From Acinetobacter sp. ANC 4204 (GTDB lineage: Bacteria > Pseudomonadota > Gammaproteobacteria > Pseudomonadales > Moraxellaceae), in the NCBI RefSeq assembly GCF_002135205.1, contig NZ_NEFZ01000002.1, positions 682,001 to 746,000 of the forward strand: a stretch of DNA of 64,000 nt. The letters are read 5' to 3'. Position numbers and translations under genes: made by a program. The notes beneath the pieces were generated by a model. That model was not told the DNA's origin and did no database searches. It saw nothing but the letters and a program-made list of their open reading frames with translations. This document shows, piece by piece, positions 23,616 through 34,117 of the stretch; position 1 is the stretch's first letter; the number at the start of each line of letters is the position of its first letter.

Positions 23616-25454
23616 TTATTTACCAGAACGGTTACGTTTACGTTCGTTTTCAGTCAAGTAACGCTTACGGATACGAATAGACTTAGGAGTTACTTCAACT
23701 AATTCATCATCTTCAATGAATTCAAGCGCTTGTTCAAGTGTATATTCAACAGCTGGAACAAGAGTCAACGCATCATCAGTACCAGAAGCACGTACGTTTG
23801 TTAACTGTTTTGCTTTAGTTGGGTTAACTGTCATGTCATCTGAACGAGAGTTAATACCAATGATCATACCTTCGTAAACTTCTAACTGAGGTTTAGCAAA
23901 TAGACGACCACGGTCTTGCAATGTGAACAATGCATAGCCAAGGCAAGTACCTTGAACCATAGAAATCAACACACCGTTTTGACGTTTCGCAACAGTACCT
24001 TGTTTCATTGGACCGTAGTGCGAGAAGCTTGAAGTCATGATTCCTGTACCAGAAGTCATGGTCAAGAATTCTGAACGGAAACCGATCAAGCCACGTGAAG
24101 GAACAGTTGCCTCAATACGGATACGGCCTTTACCGTCAACTTCCATATTGGTCATTTCGCCTTTACGGTGACCCATTTGTTCCATTACAGAACCTTGGTG
24201 CTGTTCTTCAACGTCAAATGTTACGTTTTCGTATGGCTCTTGCTTTTCGCCATCAACTTCTTTCAAGATTACTTGTGGACGAGATACGCCCATCTCGAAG
24301 CCTTCACGACGCATGTTTTCAATCAGAACTGAAAGGTGAAGTTCACCACGACCAGAAACTTTGAAACGGTCTGGACTGTCAGTGTCTTCAACACGTAACG
24401 CTACGTTATGAATTAATTCGCGGTCTAAGCGCTCACGGATGTTACGTGAGGTTACGAATTTACCTTCTTTACCAGCAAACGGAGAGTTGTTTACTTGGAA
24501 AGTCATCGTTACTGTAGGCTCATCTACAGACAATGGCGGTAAAGCTTCAACATTTTTCGGATCACAGATTGTGTCAGAGATATGAAGTTCATCAATACCT
24601 GTGATACATACGATATCGCCTGCTTGAGCAGAATCAACATCAACACGTTCTAAACCGTGGTAACCCATGATTTTTAAGATACGACCGTTACGAGTCTTAC
24701 CTTCTTTGTCAATTACAGTAACTTGAGTGTTCAGACCAACTGAACCACGTTGAATACGACCAACACCGATAACACCTACGAAGCTGTTATAGTCAAGTGA
24801 AGAAATCTGCATTTGGAATGGACCATCAACATCAACTGCTGGTGGTTCAACAATGTCTACGATGGTTTGGAACAATGGAGTCATATCTTCAGCAAGTTCT
24901 TCTGGAGATGGACCAGCAACACCACGAAGACCTGAAGCGTAAACAACTGGGAAGTCTAACTGTTCGTCAGAACCACCAAGGTTATCAAACAAATCAAATA
25001 CTTGGTCAATTACCCAATCAGGACGCGCGCTTGGCTTGTCGACTTTGTTGATAATTACGATTGGCTTCAAACCACGTGCGAACGCTTTTTGCGTTACGAA
25101 ACGAGTTTGTGGCATTGGACCTTCTTGAGAGTCAACAAGAAGAAGTACACAGTCAACCATAGACATTACGCGTTCAACTTCACCACCGAAGTCCGCGTGT
25201 CCTGGGGTGTCGACGATGTTAATACGGTATTCTGTATTGGTACGTGCATCTAACCATTTGATTGCAGTGTTTTTTGCAAGAATAGTAATACCACGTTCAC
25301 TTTCAATCGCGCCTGAATCCATGACACGCTCAATCTCACCTGCACGATCGCCAAGTGCACCTGATTGCTGTAAAAGTTTGTCTACTAGAGTGGTTTTACC
25401 GTGGTCAACGTGCGCAATGATGGCAATGTTGCGGAGAGTTTTAATATCTGACAT
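23616..25454 (-). CDS. typA: Ribosome-associated GTPase TypA/BipA
   Basis: A 612-aa translational GTPase of the EF-G family that binds the ribosome and aids 50S assembly and stress adaptation. G motifs are AHVDHGKTTL (G1), the switch region RGITI, VDTPGHADFGGEVERV (G3) and NKVDKPSARP (G4). The BipA-specific C-terminal part includes GRGELHLSVLIENMRREGFE and PSRGLIGFRSEFLTMT. Length and ends match the family. Confidence 0.96.
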   Translation of the reverse strand: MSDIKTLRNIAIIAHVDHGKTTLVDKLLQQSGALGDRAGEIERVMDSGAIESERGITILAKNTAIKWLDARTNTEYRINIVDTPGHADFGGEVERVMSMVDCVLLLVDSQEGPMPQTRFVTQKAFARGLKPIVIINKVDKPSARPDWVIDQVFDLFDNLGGSDEQLDFPVVYASGLRGVAGPSPEELAEDMTPLFQTIVDIVEPPAVDVDGPFQMQISSLDYNSFVGVIGVGRIQRGSVGLNTQVTVIDKEGKTRNGRILKIMGYHGLERVDVDSAQAGDIVCITGIDELHISDTICDPKNVEALPPLSVDEPTVTMTFQVNNSPFAGKEGKFVTSRNIRERLDRELIHNVALRVEDTDSPDRFKVSGRGELHLSVLIENMRREGFEMGVSRPQVILKEVDGEKQEPYENVTFDVEEQHQGSVMEQMGHRKGEMTNMEVDGKGRIRIEATVPSRGLIGFRSEFLTMTSGTGIMTSSFSHYGPMKQGTVAKRQNGVLISMVQGTCLGYALFTLQDRGRLFAKPQLEVYEGMIIGINSRSDDMTVNPTKAKQLTNVRASGTDDALTLVPAVEYTLEQALEFIEDDELVEVTPKSIRIRKRYLTENERKRNRSGK

Positions 25455-25625
25455 GTAAATTCGATACGCCTAAAGTTTGAGGGCAAATTATACAGAAAAA
25501 TAATAGAATTTAGTAGTGACAGTTTATTGACAGACTCGTTTTTTTTGATAAGTGGTGTGCAATTAATTTTGTAAAGCCGTGTAAAGCGATTAGAATGGCG
25601 CCACATTGCTAATATCTTTTGACTT

Positions 25626-26996
25626 ATGTCTGATCAGAATCTCCCCCCTAATCAGCCAGATCAGCTTGATTTGGTCTATGGTTTAAATGACCGCCCTCGT
25701 CCACTTATTGCTTTTCTTGCTGCTTTTCAGCACCTCCTTGCCATTATCGTCCCAATCGTTACTCCAGGTTTGCTGATTTGTTTAGCGCTTGGTGTGTCGA
25801 AAGAAGATACCAACATGATTTTATCCATGTCATTGGTCATCTCAGGTGTTGCAACCTTCTTACAATGTAAAAAAGTTGGACCTTTGGGCGCAGGCTTACT
25901 GATTGTTCAAGGGACCAGTTTTAACTTTATCGGTCCAATTATTGGAATTGGCTCTGCCATGGTTGCTGCAGGTACTCCTGTAGAATCCGTCATGGCTGCC
26001 ATTTTTGGTGTAGTAATCGCAGGTTCATTTATTGAAATGGGCGTGTCACGCATCCTACCTTGGGTGAAAATGCTCATTACCCCATTGGTAACAGGCATTG
26101 TGGTGTTATTGATAGGTTTGACCCTCATCAAAGAAGGTCTCATCAGCATGGGTGGTGGCTATCAAGCCATGTCAAACAACACTTTTGCCAATGCAGACAA
26201 TCTCATCATGTCGTGTACAGTGCTGGCATTGATCATCATCTTGAACCGTATTCGTATTACTTGGGTGAAAAGCTCGGCTATTTTAATCGCACTGATTGTC
26301 GGTTATATATTGGCTGGCTTTATGGGTCATCTTGACTTTTCGGGTGTTCAGGACGCCCCCCTAGTTCAAGTTCCAACCCCCATGCACTTTGGTTTAGACT
26401 TCTCTTGGAGCTTGTTTATTCCAATGGCCTTTATTTACCTTGTAACCTCTTTAGAGGCGATTGGCGATATTACAGCGACCTCTAAACTCTCCAACCAACC
26501 TGTCGATGGTTCAACATGGATGGAGCGTATTAAAGGTGGTGTCTTGGTGAATGGTGCAAATTCTTTGCTTGCAGGTATTTTCAATACCTTCCCTAGCTCG
26601 GTCTTTGCACAAAACAATGGCGTGATTCAACTTACTGGGGTGGCGAGTCGTTATGTCGGCATCTGGATTGCTGCGCTATTGGTGATTCTAGGTTTACTGC
26701 CTGCGGTTGCAGGTGTGATTCAGGCAGTGCCTCAAGCTGTTCTAGGTGGTGCTGTGATGGTGATGTTCGGTGCTGTTGCTGCATCAGGGATTAATATTCT
26801 TTCGGGTGTTCACCTTGACCGCCGAGCACTACTGATCATTGCCATTTCGCTGGCGCTCGGTTTAGGTGTTGCACAAGTTCCACAAATTTTGGAACATTTG
26901 CCAGAATTATTCCGTAACATCTTTAGTTCAGGTGTTGCGACAGGCGGTATTGCAGCATTGTTATTAAACATTATTCTTCCTGAGCCGAAGAAATAA
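25626..26996 (+). CDS. NCS2-family nucleobase:cation symporter (xanthine/uracil permease)
   Basis: A 456-aa inner membrane transporter with about 12-14 helices. It belongs to the NCS2 (NAT) family: [20 protein letters not shown] with the conserved QH of TM1, a TM3 region with [13 protein letters not shown], and the motif region [20 protein letters not shown], typical of XanP/XanQ-like purine permeases. The substrate is likely xanthine or another purine, but cannot be fixed from sequence alone. Confidence 0.85.
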   Translation: MSDQNLPPNQPDQLDLVYGLNDRPRPLIAFLAAFQHLLAIIVPIVTPGLLICLALGVSKEDTNMILSMSLVISGVATFLQCKKVGPLGAGLLIVQGTSFNFIGPIIGIGSAMVAAGTPVESVMAAIFGVVIAGSFIEMGVSRILPWVKMLITPLVTGIVVLLIGLTLIKEGLISMGGGYQAMSNNTFANADNLIMSCTVLALIIILNRIRITWVKSSAILIALIVGYILAGFMGHLDFSGVQDAPLVQVPTPMHFGLDFSWSLFIPMAFIYLVTSLEAIGDITATSKLSNQPVDGSTWMERIKGGVLVNGANSLLAGIFNTFPSSVFAQNNGVIQLTGVASRYVGIWIAALLVILGLLPAVAGVIQAVPQAVLGGAVMVMFGAVAASGINILSGVHLDRRALLIIAISLALGLGVAQVPQILEHLPELFRNIFSSGVATGGIAALLLNIILPEPKK

Positions 26997-27016
26997 GTTT
27001 TCATTTCAGTATGCAC

Positions 27017-27046
27017 GTAGCCCAGCACTGTCTGGGCATCGTTTTT
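27017..27046 (+). terminator. Possible terminator between NCS2 permease and rsmC
   Basis: A 6-bp GCCCAG/CTGGGC stem (27020-27025 with 27032-27037) followed by ATCGTTTTT. The stem is short and the T-run offset, so efficiency is doubtful. Confidence 0.45.
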
Positions 27047-27063
27047 ACTATGGAGTATATAAA

Positions 27064-28089
27064 ATGGATCCACGAAGTGAAGTTGTTCTTCGCCAGCAGG
27101 AATTTCTCTCTGGTTCAGTCTTACTGGTCAATGCACCGTGTGACGAATTAAATACGCAACTAACTGGGGTTGTAGAGCCACATTTTTGGACATGGAATTT
27201 TAACGAATTACAATATTTCCAAAACCAACAAAGTGATGTGCATTTTGGTACAGATTTACCAGATGTCGCTTTTGATCAAGCCATTGTATTTGTTCCAAAA
27301 TCAAAAGAGCTTCTCAATTACGTCTTGCACCAACTGGTCAGTCGTTTGGCCGTAGGCGCATCAATCTTTTTAGTCGGTGAAAAGAAAGGCGGTGTAGAAC
27401 GTGCTTCAAAACAGCTACAACCATTTGGTAAAACACTCAAATTAGACAGTGCCCGACATTGCCAAATGTGGCAATTGATCACCGAAAAAACCGTAACCGC
27501 AAAACCTTTGGTCGATTGGGCACAGCACTACACAGTGCTCACCCCAAAAGGTGAATTACAGATTTGCGCATTGCCGGGGGTGTTTAGTCAAAGCCGTCTA
27601 GACGTAGGAACAGCCGTGTTATTGCCTCACCTTTCCCACGTCACCTCTGGCAAAATTGCAGACTTTGGCTGTGGTGCTGGTGTGATTAGTGCTTATTTAG
27701 CCAAGTTAAATCCGAAAAATCGTATCTTTGCACTGGATGTCGATGCCTTTGCACTGGCTTCAACAAAAATGACTTTTGAAAAAAATAATCTTTTACCAGA
27801 ACAACTTGAGATCAAAGCAGTTCGCGGAATTGAGGATGCGCCACTATTTTTACACGCAATCGTCAGTAATCCCCCATTCCATCAGGGCATTCATACAGAT
27901 TACAATGCCAGCGAAAATTTATGCAAAACATCCCGCCGCCATCTCAAATCAGATGGTGAGTTGTGGATTGTTGCCAATCGCTTTCTGAATTATCCATTAC
28001 TCATTGAGCAAAGTTTTGGCCAATGTACAACCAAAGCCGATCAACAAGGCTTTAAAGTGCTGTTTGCTAGCACACAAAAGAAATCTTAA
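27064..28089 (+). CDS. rsmC: 16S rRNA m2G1207 methyltransferase RsmC
   Basis: A 341-aa SAM-dependent methyltransferase acting on 16S rRNA G1207. It has the two-domain RsmC layout: a degenerate N-terminal domain ([21 protein letters not shown]) and a catalytic C-terminal domain with motif [15 protein letters not shown] (about 199-212), acidic motif [11 protein letters not shown], and the base-flipping NPPFHQG motif (about 271-277). GGAG precedes the ATG. The LysP-like gene follows within 10 bases. Confidence 0.9.
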   Translation: MDPRSEVVLRQQEFLSGSVLLVNAPCDELNTQLTGVVEPHFWTWNFNELQYFQNQQSDVHFGTDLPDVAFDQAIVFVPKSKELLNYVLHQLVSRLAVGASIFLVGEKKGGVERASKQLQPFGKTLKLDSARHCQMWQLITEKTVTAKPLVDWAQHYTVLTPKGELQICALPGVFSQSRLDVGTAVLLPHLSHVTSGKIADFGCGAGVISAYLAKLNPKNRIFALDVDAFALASTKMTFEKNNLLPEQLEIKAVRGIEDAPLFLHAIVSNPPFHQGIHTDYNASENLCKTSRRHLKSDGELWIVANRFLNYPLLIEQSFGQCTTKADQQGFKVLFASTQKKS

Positions 28090-28098
28090 GGAACAATG

Positions 28099-29562
28099 AT
28101 GAGCGAAACGACTCAACCAGCTCAACTCAAGCGAAAGCTTGGAGCTCGCCATCTGAATATGATCGCCATTGGTGGTTCAATTGGCACAGGTTTATTCCTT
28201 GCCTCAGGTGCAACCATTGCAAATGCTGGTCCAGGCGGGGCGTTATTGGCCTACTGCTTAATTGGTGTGATGATTTACTTTCTCATGACCAGTCTTGGTG
28301 AGTTGGCAACACACAACCCAACATCGGGTGCATTTTTCACCTATGGTACCAAGTATGTTGAAGGTGGTTTTGGTTTCGCCCTCGGCTGGAACTATTGGTA
28401 TAACTGGGCGATTACGGTGGCATTTGAATTGGTTGCCGTCCAATTCATTATGAAATTCTGGTTCCCCGACCTACCTGGTTTTTACTGGAGTGCCTTATTT
28501 CTAGCTGTTGTCTTTGGGATCAACGCACTCACCGTCAAAGGCTTTGGTGAAAGTGAATTTTTCTTTTCTTTAGTCAAAGTCCTTGCCATTATCGTGTTCA
28601 TCATTATTGGTATTTTCATGATTGTTAAAATTATGATGACACCAGGTGTATCTACATTTGCAAACTGGACCAAAGGTGAAGCCCCATTTGTTGGTGGTTT
28701 ATCTGCACTAATTGGTGTGGCGATGATTGCGGGGTTCTCGTTTCAAGGTACCGAGATGGTTGGCGTTGCTGCAGGTGAATCAAAAGATCCGCAGAAAACC
28801 ATTCCAATCGCCATCAAACAGATTTTTTGGCGTATTCTTCTGTTTTATGTCGTGTGTATTTTCATTATTGGCACCCTGATTTCTTATGATGATCCCTTGC
28901 TCCTTCAAGCCGCTTCATCTGAGAATATTACACTCTCTCCCTTTACTCTACTCTATAAAAAAGCAGGTTTTGCCTTTGCAGCCAGTGTAATGAATGCTGT
29001 AATTTTAACAGCCATTCTTTCAGCCGGTAACTCAGGAATGTATTCGTCAACACGTATGTTGTTCGACATGGCCCAAAATGGTAGCGCACCAAAAGCATTT
29101 TCAAAATTGGATCGTCGTGGCGTACCTATGAATGCCCTTTATGCGACCACAGCAATTGCCGCACTTTGCTTCTTAACTACCTTTATTGGTGAAAAGCAGG
29201 TATTTAACTGGCTGCTCAATATGTCAGGTATGTGTGGTTTTATCGTCTGGTTAGGGATTGCTGTTTCACACTATCGTTTCCGTAAAGGTTATGTTGCGCA
29301 AGGACATAAAATTGAAGATCTAGCCTATCGTGCCAAATTCTTCCCTTTTGCTCCATGGTTTGCCTTTATTCTGTGTACCATTGTTGTTTTAGGTCAAAAC
29401 TACCAAGCAGTACTTGATGGCGAATGGCTCTCTGTTTTATCGACCTATATTGGTATTTTCTTGTTCTTGATCATTTGGTTAGGCTATAAGTGGAAATACA
29501 AAACCAAACTGGTTTCTTATCAAGAGATGGATGTCAGTCCAATGAACCCCGATCGCGATTAA
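28099..29562 (+). CDS. Amino acid permease, LysP-like
   Basis: A 487-aa APC/AAT-family transporter with 12 membrane helices. The N-terminus (RKLGARHLNMIAIGGSIGTG, with LFLASGATIANAGPGGALL) and the FGFALGWNYWYNWAITVA segment closely parallel E. coli LysP, so lysine:H+ symport is the best guess. GFSFQGTEMVGVAAGESKDP is the AAT family motif in TM6. Of two adjacent ATGs (28096, 28099), the second is better spaced from AAGGA. Confidence 0.8.
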   Translation: MSETTQPAQLKRKLGARHLNMIAIGGSIGTGLFLASGATIANAGPGGALLAYCLIGVMIYFLMTSLGELATHNPTSGAFFTYGTKYVEGGFGFALGWNYWYNWAITVAFELVAVQFIMKFWFPDLPGFYWSALFLAVVFGINALTVKGFGESEFFFSLVKVLAIIVFIIIGIFMIVKIMMTPGVSTFANWTKGEAPFVGGLSALIGVAMIAGFSFQGTEMVGVAAGESKDPQKTIPIAIKQIFWRILLFYVVCIFIIGTLISYDDPLLLQAASSENITLSPFTLLYKKAGFAFAASVMNAVILTAILSAGNSGMYSSTRMLFDMAQNGSAPKAFSKLDRRGVPMNALYATTAIAALCFLTTFIGEKQVFNWLLNMSGMCGFIVWLGIAVSHYRFRKGYVAQGHKIEDLAYRAKFFPFAPWFAFILCTIVVLGQNYQAVLDGEWLSVLSTYIGIFLFLIIWLGYKWKYKTKLVSYQEMDVSPMNPDRD

Positions 29563-29576
29563 AATCCTTTCATAAT

Positions 29577-29603
29577 AAAAGACAGTCTTCGGGCTGTTTT
29601 TTA
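29577..29603 (+). terminator. Terminator after LysP-like gene
   Basis: A hairpin ACAGTC-TTCG-GGCTGT (one G-T pair) followed by TTTTTTA. Confidence 0.75.
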
Positions 29604-30197
29604 TTATCATCATTTATTGTTTAACTCAAACCATAACACATCAATTAATAATTTAATTTTCAATAAGATAGTTCAATTATTAAAGTCACATAAAACCGAT
29701 AGCTATAATTCGAATCTAGCCTAAAATTAGTTAATATTCTGCAACTAGTATCCGTTCACTTGTGAGATGAACAATTGACATACTTACGCAGTAAAAAGAA
29801 CGTACTTGGTTTAGCTCCAAATTCGCACCGCCACAACTCAAGAAGACAGCTTGTTGAGCACTGATCGCGATCTATTTTTTAGACAGAAAATAAAGTAGTT
29901 TCAAGTGGCTCCAAGTTGGAAATATTATTTCGTTGGCAAACACATCCTTGTAAAGTTAAATAACTAGAATTATCCATTTACTCTAAAGGTAAAGCTATTA
30001 TCAATGTCATGAAGCAGGAATAAATGTAAATACCCTTATCATTCCTCTTAGCCCCATCCCTATAATTAGAAACTTCTAACAGTATCATCCTATAACGAAA
30101 CTAACCATGACGACCCTAAGTCTTAACGGCTCTTGCATTAAGTAATGGGTTTATTGTTATCAACATGACTTAACATAAATTTCATTATTTTTAGGCA
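29604..30197. other. Long intergenic stretch between lysP-like gene and ompA terminator
   Basis: About 590 AT-rich bases without a convincing ORF, tRNA or repeat. It may hold decayed sequence or a small RNA, but I see nothing that supports either. Confidence 0.4.
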
Positions 30198-30228
30198 TAA
30201 AAAAACGACTCCGAAGAGTCGTTTTTTT
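30198..30228. terminator. Terminator of ompA
   Basis: A perfect 11-bp stem (30201-30211 with 30216-30226), CGAA loop, flanked by A and T runs on both sides. Confidence 0.9.
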
Positions 30229-30245
30229 ATTAGTTAAAACTCAAA

Positions 30246-31253
30246 TTATTGAGCTTGAACTGTACGGCTGCCAGAAATTGTCGCGAATACACGACGGTTC
30301 ATAGCACGGCCTTCTTTAGTATTGTTGTCAGCAATCGGTTGGTCCCAAGCGAAACCTTGAGTAGACAAACGAGCTGGGTCAACGTTGTATTCGTTTACTA
30401 GAGACGATTTAACAGAGTTAGCACGAGCTAAAGATAAACGTTCGTTCAATGCACGTGGACCAGTGTTGTCTGTGTGACCTTCGATGCGAGCAGTAGCGTT
30501 TGGATATTCAACTAACTTCTCAGCAACTTTAGCGATTTCTGGTTTGTATTGGTCTTTGATGTTTGATTTGTTTGTATCAAAGAACACACGAAGTTCCATG
30601 TTAAGGTCTTCAGTTAACTCTTGTGGTTCAACTGGAGCAACAGGCTCAACTGGAGCAACTTCTACTACAGGAGCAGCAGGCTTCAAGTGACCACCAAGAA
30701 CTACGTTAAGACCAGCAAGTGCTGTGTAGTTCCAGAAATCTTCATCAATGTTGTAAGTAGCACGAGCTTCAGTACGTAGAGATAAAGCGTCGTTTAAGCG
30801 CCAGAAAGCACCAAGACCAGCATTACCTAAAGTACCTTCTTCGTCTTTAGCAATACCATCGATGTCATATTTATAGTGACCAGCACCTAAAAGTACATAC
30901 GGCTTAATTTTGCTGTCGTAGTTTTTAGTAATCAAATCAGAAGTAGCATAGAAGTTACCATTGATTTGAGTTTGCTTGTATTCAGCGCCAGCAGCTAAAC
31001 CGTCTACATCACCTTTAACTTGGTTGTATTCAGCTTCGAAACCTAACCATGGAGTCAATTCAACGCCTAGAGCAGCACCAACGAATAAATCGTCTTGAAG
31101 TTCAGGACCTGAAGTTAAGTGGTCAACTCCGTTGTTGTGCTGACTGTCTTGGAAAGTGTAACCAAGCATTAATGGAGTAACAGTTACGCCCGCGTTTGCA
31201 GCAGCTAAAGGAGCAGCTACGAGCATTGCTAATGCAATACGACTCATTTTCAT
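30246..31253 (-). CDS. ompA: Outer membrane protein OmpA (OmpA38 type)
   Basis: The major outer membrane porin/structural protein, 335 aa. Signal peptide [21 protein letters not shown], an eight-stranded barrel ([33 protein letters not shown]), a Pro/Val-rich hinge ([13 protein letters not shown]), and a C-terminal OmpA domain that binds peptidoglycan ([39 protein letters not shown]). It is very close to the Acinetobacter OmpA38 pattern, with a short C-terminal end (SRTVQAQ). The ATG at 31253 has GGAGG upstream; an ATG at 31277 lies ahead of that SD. Confidence 0.97.
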   Translation of the reverse strand: MKMSRIALAMLVAAPLAAANAGVTVTPLMLGYTFQDSQHNNGVDHLTSGPELQDDLFVGAALGVELTPWLGFEAEYNQVKGDVDGLAAGAEYKQTQINGNFYATSDLITKNYDSKIKPYVLLGAGHYKYDIDGIAKDEEGTLGNAGLGAFWRLNDALSLRTEARATYNIDEDFWNYTALAGLNVVLGGHLKPAAPVVEVAPVEPVAPVEPQELTEDLNMELRVFFDTNKSNIKDQYKPEIAKVAEKLVEYPNATARIEGHTDNTGPRALNERLSLARANSVKSSLVNEYNVDPARLSTQGFAWDQPIADNNTKEGRAMNRRVFATISGSRTVQAQ

Positions 31254-31277
31254 GGATTTATCCTCCAGAGATAACAA

Positions 31278-31627
31278 TTGTTTTTCAAGCTAAGCTTAAA
31301 ATTATTTAACCATTCTGAGATAGGTTTTTTTATACCCCAGTTTTATTTTTAAGCTATTCGCAATGAATCATACAAACACTTTATTTTTTTTCCAAGTGCT
31401 TGATAACTTTAATCAAGTAAATTATTGACAAAATTACTTACAATTTCCGTTGTAATTCGGTAATTTTTTACTCAATTTTTAGTTGCGAATCGCTTATTTT
31501 CACTTGTCATACATTTTAACAGCTTTTTGAACAAGTTGAGTACTACTAATTATGTATAAAATTTGTTTGATAAACAAAGCTTTAATAAATAAAAAATAAT
31601 CTTAAAATAAAAAATACGGATAAATAC
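31278..31627. other. ompA leader/promoter region
   Basis: About 350 AT-rich bases between the divergent ompA and pseudopilin genes, so both promoters should be here. An inverted repeat TTACAA-N6-TTGTAA lies at 31438-31455. No other structured element is evident. Confidence 0.4.
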
Positions 31628-32152
31628 ATGTTTTATATCAATAAAAAAGGGATAACTTTGTTTGAACTTGTGATTACCATCACTATTCTTGCCATCATTT
31701 GCACACTCGCCCTGCCATATTTTCATCAACACATGGCCTCTCAAGAGCGAAGCAAGACGCTGAATATATTAAGAAATAGTATTCAGGCTGCCAAGAATAT
31801 AGCCAACTTACAACATCAAAATATCACCATTTGTCCAAGTCAAGACCTCGTTCAATGCCAGAATCATCAATGGAACACAGGCTTTATTGTATTTATCGAT
31901 AATAATAAAAACCGACGAGTAGATCCCACTGAAACCATTATTCGAACAGAACAGCAACAGCTCAAATATGGCAATCTTGATTGGCGAGGCACCCTCAATC
32001 TTCCGTCCTTAAGCTTTAAAGCTGAAAATGGTCTCCCTCTCGGCTCAAATGGAACTTTTTATTATTGCTCTTTGCAAAGCTCAGATCATTTTAAACTAGT
32101 CATGAGCAAAATGGGACAGCTCCGAGCCGAACCACTCAATACCTGTAACTAG
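31628..32152 (+). CDS. GspH/FimT-like pseudopilin
   Basis: A 174-aa type IV pilin-like protein. The short leader MFYINKKG ends in the prepilin peptidase site, followed by ITLFELVITITILAIICTLA, the hydrophobic stalk with Glu at +5. The C-terminal domain has the GspH/FimT features: RSKTLNILRNSIQAAKNIA, ITICPSQD, WNTGFIVFIDNNKNR and a late GTFYYC strand. It probably acts as a minor pilin in type IV pilus assembly or DNA uptake. It is a lone gene here; the rest of the pilus genes lie elsewhere. Confidence 0.8.
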   Translation: MFYINKKGITLFELVITITILAIICTLALPYFHQHMASQERSKTLNILRNSIQAAKNIANLQHQNITICPSQDLVQCQNHQWNTGFIVFIDNNKNRRVDPTETIIRTEQQQLKYGNLDWRGTLNLPSLSFKAENGLPLGSNGTFYYCSLQSSDHFKLVMSKMGQLRAEPLNTCN

Positions 32153-32253
32153 ACCCATGAGTCCATAATCACGTTTTCAGCTTTTCACTCTAAAAAATTT
32201 GCATATACTGCTTAAGTTTCCAACAAAACAGATAAGTGATTTCGGAGAAGAAA

Positions 32254-33429
32254 ATGACAGACATCGTGATTGTAAATGGTGCACGTACCGCAATGGGTGG
32301 TTTTCAAGGCAGTTTAGCAAGCGTAACTGCGCCTGAACTCGGTGCTGTGACCATCAAAGAAGCGATTGCTCGAGCAGGCTTACAAGCAAACGATGTAGAA
32401 GAAGTCATTATGGGCTGTGTTCTACCTGCCGGTTTAAAGCAAGGTCCAGCACGCCAAGCTATGCGCCAAGCTGGTTTACCTGATTCAACAGGTGCCGTAA
32501 CCATTAATAAGCTCTGTGGTTCTGGTATGAAAGCAGTTATGCAAGCGGCGGACATGATCAAAGCTGGTTCTGCAAATATTGTTGTTGCAGGTGGCATGGA
32601 GTCGATGACAAATGCACCTTATATTTTAACCAAAGCGCGTGCGGGCTACCGTATGGGACATGGCGATGTCAAAGACCACATGTTCCTTGATGGTTTAGAA
32701 GATGCTGAAACAGGCCGTTTGATGGGTTCTTTTGCACAAGATATGGCCAATACTCGTGGCTATACGCGTGAGCAAATGGATGCCTTCGCGATTCGCTCTT
32801 TAGAACGCGCACAAACAGCGGTCAACGAAGGTTACTTTGCCGATGAAATTGTGCCTGTGACTGTAGCAACCCGTAAAGGGGATGTTGTCATTGATAAAGA
32901 TGAACAACCGTTCAATGCCAACATTGCAAAAATTCCAAGCCTTCGCCCTGCTTTTGCTAAAGACGGCACCATCACTGCGGCAAATGCAAGTTCAATCTCG
33001 GATGGTGCATCAGCATTGGTTTTAACTTCAGCAGAGAATGCATCGAACAAAGGTTTAGCCCCATTAGCTAAAATTGTGGCTTATGCTTCGAATTCACAAC
33101 ATCCATCAGAGTTTACCATTGCACCCGTCGGTGCAATTGAAAAAGTACTGAAAAAAACGGGGTGGGATGCACAAGAGATCGACCTTTGGGAAATCAATGA
33201 AGCTTTTGCAATGGTGACCATGTGTCCAATAGATGACTTCAAGCTTGATCCTGCAAAAGTGAACATCAATGGTGGAGCTTGCGCACTGGGTCATCCTGTC
33301 GGTTCAACAGGCTCACGTATTATCCTCACTTTAATTCATGCACTTAAACGCACAGGTGGTCAAAAAGGGATTGCAGCACTATGCATCGGCGGCGGTGAAG
33401 CGACTGCTGTCGCGATTGAATTACTTTAA
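32254..33429 (+). CDS. Acetyl-CoA C-acetyltransferase (thiolase)
   Basis: A 391-aa degradative/biosynthetic thiolase. The nucleophile Cys lies in NKLCGSGMKAVM, the NEAFA motif in WEINEAFAMV, and the second active-site Cys/His segment in GGACALGHPVGSTGSRI, ending CIGGGEATAVAIELL. This matches AtoB/PhaA-type enzymes that condense or cleave acetoacetyl-CoA. The ATG at 32254 has CGGAGAAG upstream. The gene stands apart from the fatty-acid cluster at 45 kb. Confidence 0.9.
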   Translation: MTDIVIVNGARTAMGGFQGSLASVTAPELGAVTIKEAIARAGLQANDVEEVIMGCVLPAGLKQGPARQAMRQAGLPDSTGAVTINKLCGSGMKAVMQAADMIKAGSANIVVAGGMESMTNAPYILTKARAGYRMGHGDVKDHMFLDGLEDAETGRLMGSFAQDMANTRGYTREQMDAFAIRSLERAQTAVNEGYFADEIVPVTVATRKGDVVIDKDEQPFNANIAKIPSLRPAFAKDGTITAANASSISDGASALVLTSAENASNKGLAPLAKIVAYASNSQHPSEFTIAPVGAIEKVLKKTGWDAQEIDLWEINEAFAMVTMCPIDDFKLDPAKVNINGGACALGHPVGSTGSRIILTLIHALKRTGGQKGIAALCIGGGEATAVAIELL

Positions 33430-33510
33430 GATGCAAGCAACCTTCTTTTATTGACATATTTTATACAATAAAAGATTGAATGATTAGCTGATATAAAAGC
33501 GATATTTATG

Positions 33511-33540
33511 AGAATCCCTCGACTTCGGGGGATTTTCTAT
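33511..33540 (+). terminator. Terminator-like hairpin after thiolase gene
   Basis: AATCCC/GGGATT stem (33513-33518 with 33528-33534 region) around GACTTC, followed by TTTTCTATT. It lies 80 bases past the stop. Confidence 0.6.
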
Positions 33541-33612
33541 TACAAGATTGTATTATGGTCGATCTCAACGACTTGTTAAAATAACGACGAAAAAAACAAC
33601 AAGGATAAGACA

Positions 33613-34062
33613 ATGCAACTGAATCACTACCTCAACTTTGACGGTCAAACCGAAGCCGCTTTTAATTTTTACAAATCTGTCTTTGGTGGAGAGTTTGCAA
33701 CCTTCATGCGTTATGGAGATTTACCTTCAGATGAAAGTTCAGTCACCCTTTCCCAAGCTGAGCAACAAAAAATCATGCATGTTTCATTACCGATTAACGA
33801 AACAACAGTGCTTATGGCATCCGACACGAATGATCAGTTTTGTGCCCAAAGCAATACTGTATTTACAGTAGGTAATAACCATTATATTTCGATCAATTTG
33901 GAAGCCCATGAGCAAGCCGATGCAAAACGTTTATTTGATGCACTTTCAATCAATGGAAAAATAGAGATGCCTCTAGAGAAAACCTTTTGGGGTGCACTCT
34001 ATGGCGCATTTACTGATCAGTTTGGAATTAAATGGATGGTGAATTGCCAACTAGATGGATAA
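33613..34062 (+). CDS. VOC-family PhnB-like protein
   Basis: A 149-aa glyoxalase/bleomycin-resistance (VOC) fold protein of the PhnB subgroup. It begins MQLNHYLNFDGQTEAAFNFY, then KSVFGGEF, HVSLPINETTVLMASD and the C-terminal FWGALYGAFTDQFGIKWMVN, all typical of the family. Members are often annotated as demethylubiquinone methyltransferase-like, but the true activity is usually unknown. AAGGA lies upstream of the start. Confidence 0.85.
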   Translation: MQLNHYLNFDGQTEAAFNFYKSVFGGEFATFMRYGDLPSDESSVTLSQAEQQKIMHVSLPINETTVLMASDTNDQFCAQSNTVFTVGNNHYISINLEAHEQADAKRLFDALSINGKIEMPLEKTFWGALYGAFTDQFGIKWMVNCQLDG

Positions 34063-34117
34063 TTGCATATTTGTAATAATGCAATCTCAAATTGATATTG
34101 CATTATTATTTCTCTAT

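Noticed and set aside
24095..25253. Several + strand frames antisense to typA
   Set aside because: They are mirror frames of a strongly conserved gene with no independent start signals.
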